DNA of 64,000 bases, from the NCBI GenBank assembly GCA_949825025.1, contig OX463783.1, forward strand, positions 14,171,628 to 14,235,627, written 5' to 3'. Positions 60,120 through 64,000 of the stretch are shown here, piece by piece; within the stretch, counting starts at the first letter, position 1, and each line of letters begins with the position of its first letter. The translations under genes and the position numbers were made by a program. The notes under the pieces are model-generated. The model was given only the letters and a program-made list of their open reading frames with translations, was not told where the DNA came from and made no database searches. This stretch comes from Siphlonurus alternatus (Eukaryota > Arthropoda > Insecta > Ephemeroptera > Siphlonuridae).

Positions 60120-60262
60120 AAAACACCCTTAAATTAAATCGTGCTAAAAACGCTGTGACGTCATAATCATGTAAATGTTTATTTTACACGGAAGCAGATG
60201 GAAAGATTTTGCATGATTATGACATCACAGCGTCTCATCCTTCAATTTTAGAGGGTTCCAAA
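60120..60262. mobile_element. TGACGTCA palindromic MITE, inner part
   Basis: CGCTGTGACGTCATAATCAT and ATGATTATGACATCACAGCG are inverted, with AACACCCTTAAATT against AATTTTAGAGGGTT outside them. The layout matches 45.3 and 61.2 kb. The outer TGACAACC ends are not visible. Confidence 0.65.
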
Positions 60263-61185
60263 ATACATAAAAAAATTACAATACAAATTGAGGTCCTCAA
60301 AAATAGACAAAAATAATCTAACGTTTAGGCTTTTCCCAAATGGACCCAAATCGTACTATGTATCTTTACCCTTCTTTAGTTATAAACTTGTGCTCTTTTA
60401 CTGCTACTTTTTAATACGAACGTCATTTAGAATTATGTTATGTAATTTTAAAATGATATATTAAATCTTTACATCATAATATTGTTAACAATGCTTGAAA
60501 ATTTTCTGTTATAATACAAGTAAGACTACAAATTTGTTTTATAACTATACGGTTAGTATAATAATTTTTTTTTATCATAATATAATAAATATAAACACGG
60601 CGGCGGTACAAATGCATTTTAATACAACAAAATGCAAACATATATTGCATACAATTTTCTCAAGGATGCAAGTAACAATTGTATAAACATTTTTTTTTTT
60701 AATCTTGCCAGTATTTTATACATTTCAAGTAAATCATATAATAATATTACCTACTATATATTCAAGTATGACATCACATGCAATGAACGTTAATTTTACC
60801 ATCAATGTGAATTCCATACACAGGTATATCACATTCATGCACTTAAATGTATCTTACAGGAATTCGTTTTTCATTTTTTTTATATAAAATTAAAGTATTA
60901 TTTTATAAGAAATATATAATTTTATTATAAAATTTCAAAATGCTTACTAGATTATATATTTTGATTTAAAATAATAATAAAAATGAATTCTTTGTTCAAT
61001 CAATTACAAAAGTTAATTTTTCCATTGCTAAACAATTTACGTTAAATATATCTTTTTATCAAACCAAAAGTTATAATTTATGATTTATTAGATATATAAT
61101 AATGAATACAAGATAAGTGTTGTCTTAAAGACCAATGATTATATTATATTGCAATACAATTGGAATTGGAAAATAACTGCAAAAA
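60263..61185. other. AT-rich spacer
   Basis: ORFs at 60495-60686 and 60705-60887 have no support. Confidence 0.45.
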
Positions 61186-61400
61186 AAGTAAAATTAATTA
61201 AAATTAAAATTGAGCTGCAAAACGTTGTGACGTCATAGTCATGCAAATATTTAATAGACAAGCATAAGGAAGGACGTTGCATGACTATGACGTCACATTC
61301 TTCCTTCTGGGGTGTTATAGAGGAATAAAAATGTAAAAATGGCGATACTTTATGCTTTATTGAAACATGTGACAACAAAAATTGATGCAGGTTGTCAATT
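61186..61400. mobile_element. TGACGTCA palindromic MITE
   Basis: TTGTGACGTCATAGTCATGC and GCATGACTATGACGTCACAT are inverted around a 35-base loop. The right terminus TTGATGCAGGTTGTCAATT matches the 45.3-kb family. The left terminus is lost. An ATGCAAAT octamer adjoins the first TGACGTCA. The minus-strand 79-codon ORF is spurious. Confidence 0.65.
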
Positions 61401-62070
61401 GATTTGCTATAATATTAACTCATATCAACAATCCCTCTGAAGAATTATGAACATTAATCATAATATAATCTTTATTTATCATAAATTACTCAAATATAAT
61501 GCGTGAATATTTTATATATATTACACACACTGTAATGTAAAAATCAATTAAATATTAATAAATTATAATTTTATTTTACAGTACATTTCAAATTTTTATA
61601 TAATTTTGATTTATATGAAAATTATAAGTTATAAAAAAAAAGTAATATTATTTAAAGAAGTAGCCAACAACTATTATTACTAATTTTTTTACACTACCGG
61701 TTGATATAAGTTATTGTATTTTTTTTTAGAAGTGTAAAAATAGTTATTATAAAAAAAAAATACATATTAAAAAACCACACCCAGTAAACATGCAATAACT
61801 AGACATTAGGGAGTTAATCTATAGGTATTACATTTTAAGTTCATTACATGCAATATAAGCTTCTGTTATTTAAAAAAAAAATTAGCTGTGCTTAAGAAAA
61901 TATCTTCAGCATGTTTTCCATATTGTGATCATAAACTTTTCTAACTCACATTTTGCTGCTCTCGCGTTCCTATCTATAGGGGGTCCATTTCTTCTTCTTC
62001 TTTCTTATATATATATGCAAGAATATAATTACACTGAGAAAAATATTAAGAAAAAAATTACTATATATTA
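61401..62070. other. AT-rich spacer
   Basis: No feature was recognised. Confidence 0.45.
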
Positions 62071-62160
62071 TGGGCGTGATTCACGAAGGAAAATCAGGTT
62101 TTTCATTAATAACGTTCAGTGTCAGAATCAATAACTTTAACCACGGTTAGTGAGAAATCT
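62071..62160 (+). mobile_element. GATTCACGAAGC-related fragment
   Basis: GGGCGTGATTCACGAAGG at the left and ACCACGGTTAGTGAGAAATC at the right match the inverse of 38911-38977. It ends where the next palindromic MITE begins, so that MITE may have truncated it. Confidence 0.5.
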
Positions 62161-62164
62161 GGAT

Positions 62165-62486
62165 AATGAGATATTAGAATGTGAAAATTTTAGTGGCTTA
62201 ATCGAAAGAAGGCTTAAAAATATGGTACTGTGAATTTTTTCAGATTTTTCTGAGACCGGGAACTATTTTTAAAAAATTATTGAAAGTCTATTTTGATGAC
62301 GTCACGGGCGGCACTCCTTAAGAAAAAGGATAGGGCAGTGCCGCCCGTGACATCATAAAATTGACTTTCAATAATTTTTTAAAAATAGTTCCCGGTCTCA
62401 GAAAAATCTGAAAAAATTCACAGTACCATATTTTTACCCCTTCTTTCGATTAAGCCACTAAAATTTTCACATTGTAATATCTCATT
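62165..62486. mobile_element. 322-bp palindromic MITE, nearly identical arms
   Basis: The ends AATGAGATATTAGAATGTGA and TCACATTGTAATATCTCATT are inverted. The arms stay almost identical for about 150 bp (TTTTAGTGGCTTAATCGAAA, GAGACCGGGAACTATTTTTA). TGACGTCACGGGCGGCAC lies by the centre, mirrored by GTGCCGCCCGTGACATCA. The subterminal GGCTTAATCGAAAGAAGG resembles that of 32571-33019. Confidence 0.85.
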
Positions 62487-63109
62487 GCGCGTCTGATAAG
62501 ATAGAATTTGACATAATTTAGAAATTTTAATTAACAATATTTTACTAGAAATTCCAATTTAAAATTTTCTTGGCTAAAATCGTAAAATGTATGAATCTCT
62601 GTTACCATAGAAAATAAATAATTCAATTAATTAGGACAATGTGTCTAAATGAGCAATTAAAATTATATATTATGAAATATTTTTGAAATAAAAATATTGT
62701 TATTCCAATTATACAGTGAAAGAATTTTCATTCTTGTTTTTTCCGTGTGTATTAAATAAGTTAAACCCAGTAATTAATATACACTTTGTTTCTTTTAAAT
62801 ACCTTTGTTATTTATTACACTGTACTGCTTTTCATTTACAACAAATAATTAATCATTTTTAACATGAACTACATACATTAACCACAAGGAAACCTTAGTT
62901 ACGATGGTATAGGTGGGGTTTTATCAATTAAAACTGAAACAACAAATTTAAATTAATGTAAATAGTAAATTTGGCAATTGCAATCAATTTACATCCTTTC
63001 CCTTGTATAAGAATTATTATTATTATTGGTTAACCACCCCAAAATAAAAAATAAACTTAAATTTTTGCACAGATTTGATAATTTAGGTGATTTTTAAGTT
63101 AAAGGTCTG
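62487..63109. other. AT-rich spacer
   Basis: AAGGAAACCTTAGTTACGAT near 62887 vaguely recalls the SINE core. Confidence 0.4.
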
Positions 63110-63380
63110 TGCATCAGGGATACATATAAGGGATGGTTTCAGAGTCGGTCTGGGAAGCTAGGGGCCATTCAGGGCCATATATAGGCATTACAGACAGCAG
63201 AAGCCACCTGGAAGGACGCTGAGACCTCTTTTTGTATACCCTCTGTATTAAAAAGTGGAGAGGCCAGTTAGGGATCCCTGACCCAGCCTTAATATGGCCA
63301 GTCCGAGCCTGGGTAATTTTGAGGGTTATATTTTTTAAGGTACCAGCCGTAGGACAAAATTCACACTACCACCTGTACCT
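63110..63380. other. Unexplained moderate-GC segment
   Basis: About 270 bp with clearly higher GC than the flanks (GAAGCTAGGGGCCATTCAGG, GCAGAAGCCACCTGGAAGGA, AGTTAGGGATCCCTGACCCA). It has no inverted termini, no match elsewhere in the window, and only a 29-codon ORF on the plus strand. It could be an exon, a UTR or a fragment of a family not otherwise present. Confidence 0.35.
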
Positions 63381-64000
63381 TTACTATAATACCTGATGGA
63401 GCAAAAAAATAAATTCCTGTACGCCATATTTCGTACATCGTTCATAACGTTTGTTGAAACACTAAATTTTTTTATCAAAATAGGACGACAATAATGACAA
63501 TTGGGGTGGAAGGGGGTAAAAATTTATTGGAATAAAGGCACAAAGTACATTTTACTTCTTTTTATTTAGTATATTTTTTACTTCTTAACCTTTTGTAACT
63601 TCACTCATAAATATTAGATACTAAATGGGTTTTCAGTACTTTTATTTTCACCATATAATAGGGACTTTTTAGGATTCAGTACATAAAATGGACTAAATGA
63701 ACCTTATTTCCAGTAATTTTCTCTTTTTAAGCATATAAACTTTTTTGTGATTAAACAGAGTCAAATTTGTCCTTTTCGAGTGAATAATAATAATAATATT
63801 GATAATTAGTGAAATGAATTATCCAATTTTGAACATTAAAAAAACTATGATAAATAATATAAATAATTATTTAAGACTGAGAGAAATAAAAGCAAACAAT
63901 AAACATAAAGGTCATTTTTAACTTTAAGAGATAAGAAAATAGCTCTTATCAGAAATCACATTCTGTAATTAATATCTGGTTTTGCTTCTTGTGATCTCAA
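63381..64000. other. AT-rich spacer to window end
   Basis: No feature was recognised. Confidence 0.5.

Overview
The window is AT-rich, repeat-dense, gene-poor nuclear DNA from a metazoan, most likely an invertebrate with large introns or intergenic regions. The grounds are: no bacterial-style gene layout, a 5S-rRNA-derived SINE family with A-rich tails, many palindromic MITEs, long dinucleotide microsatellites, and one isolated GC-rich CpG island carrying NRF-1-, CCAAT- and YY1-like motifs. I cannot name the species. Open reading frames of 60-110 codons are scattered on both strands, but none has a recognisable domain. Most lie in AT-rich sequence, in microsatellites or inside repeats, so I annotate none of them as genes.

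The only region that looks like part of a host gene is 30.9-31.5 kb. It is a CpG island of about 500 bp followed by a candidate first coding exon (31405-31523, plus strand) that starts in a YY1-like CAAGATGGTGGC context and ends at a plausible splice donor. A 41-codon ORF lies upstream inside the island. No other exon could be found by eye, so the rest of the window right of 31.5 kb could be intron or intergenic.

Mobile elements dominate, covering roughly a fifth of the window by my tally. SINE-A has a 5S rRNA-like head, a central hairpin domain (ACTGAGG/CCTCAGT) and a TTTGATAAAA tail; copies lie near 1.6, 12.3, 34.2, 43.0, 51.9 and 58.3 kb. SINE-B shares the 5S head and hairpin core but has a different tail ending TATCCTTGT (3.0, 10.0, 48.0 kb). 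SINE-C shares only the hairpin core (0.9, 25.5, 30.6, 36.1, 44.6, 56.0 kb and smaller pieces).

MITE families, named here by their terminal repeats, are: GGACAAC (8.0, 43.3, 46.2 kb) and its relatives with TGACGTCA motifs (32.6, 40.2, 45.3, 60.1, 61.2, 62.2 kb); TACACCTCTGG (8.4, 14.9, 15.8, 18.0, 28.6, 39.9, 40.1, 53.0, 58.7 kb); AAAGGTGG, GC-richer with GGCCGCCAT boxes (22.0, 24.3, 52.3, 58.9 kb); TATCGTCCCTCGT (23.7, 45.2, 50.1 kb); GTATTACACGATAC (12.1, 29.8, 30.4 kb); GATTCACGAAGC (13.6 kb nested, plus fragments); GATTGACCTCAG (5.7, 23.2, 41.1 kb); a CTGAAAAGTTCCC palindrome (25.0, 28.9 kb); and single copies at 3.4, 42.8, 54.3 and 56.5 kb. A 360-bp non-palindromic repeat occurs at 15.0 and 50.2 kb, and a larger palindrome-bearing repeat at 26.4 and 44.3 kb. 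At least five insertions are nested inside other repeats, giving relative ages. No transposase, reverse transcriptase or other autonomous element is visible, so every family appears to be non-autonomous. No tRNA gene, functional 5S gene or CRISPR array was seen.
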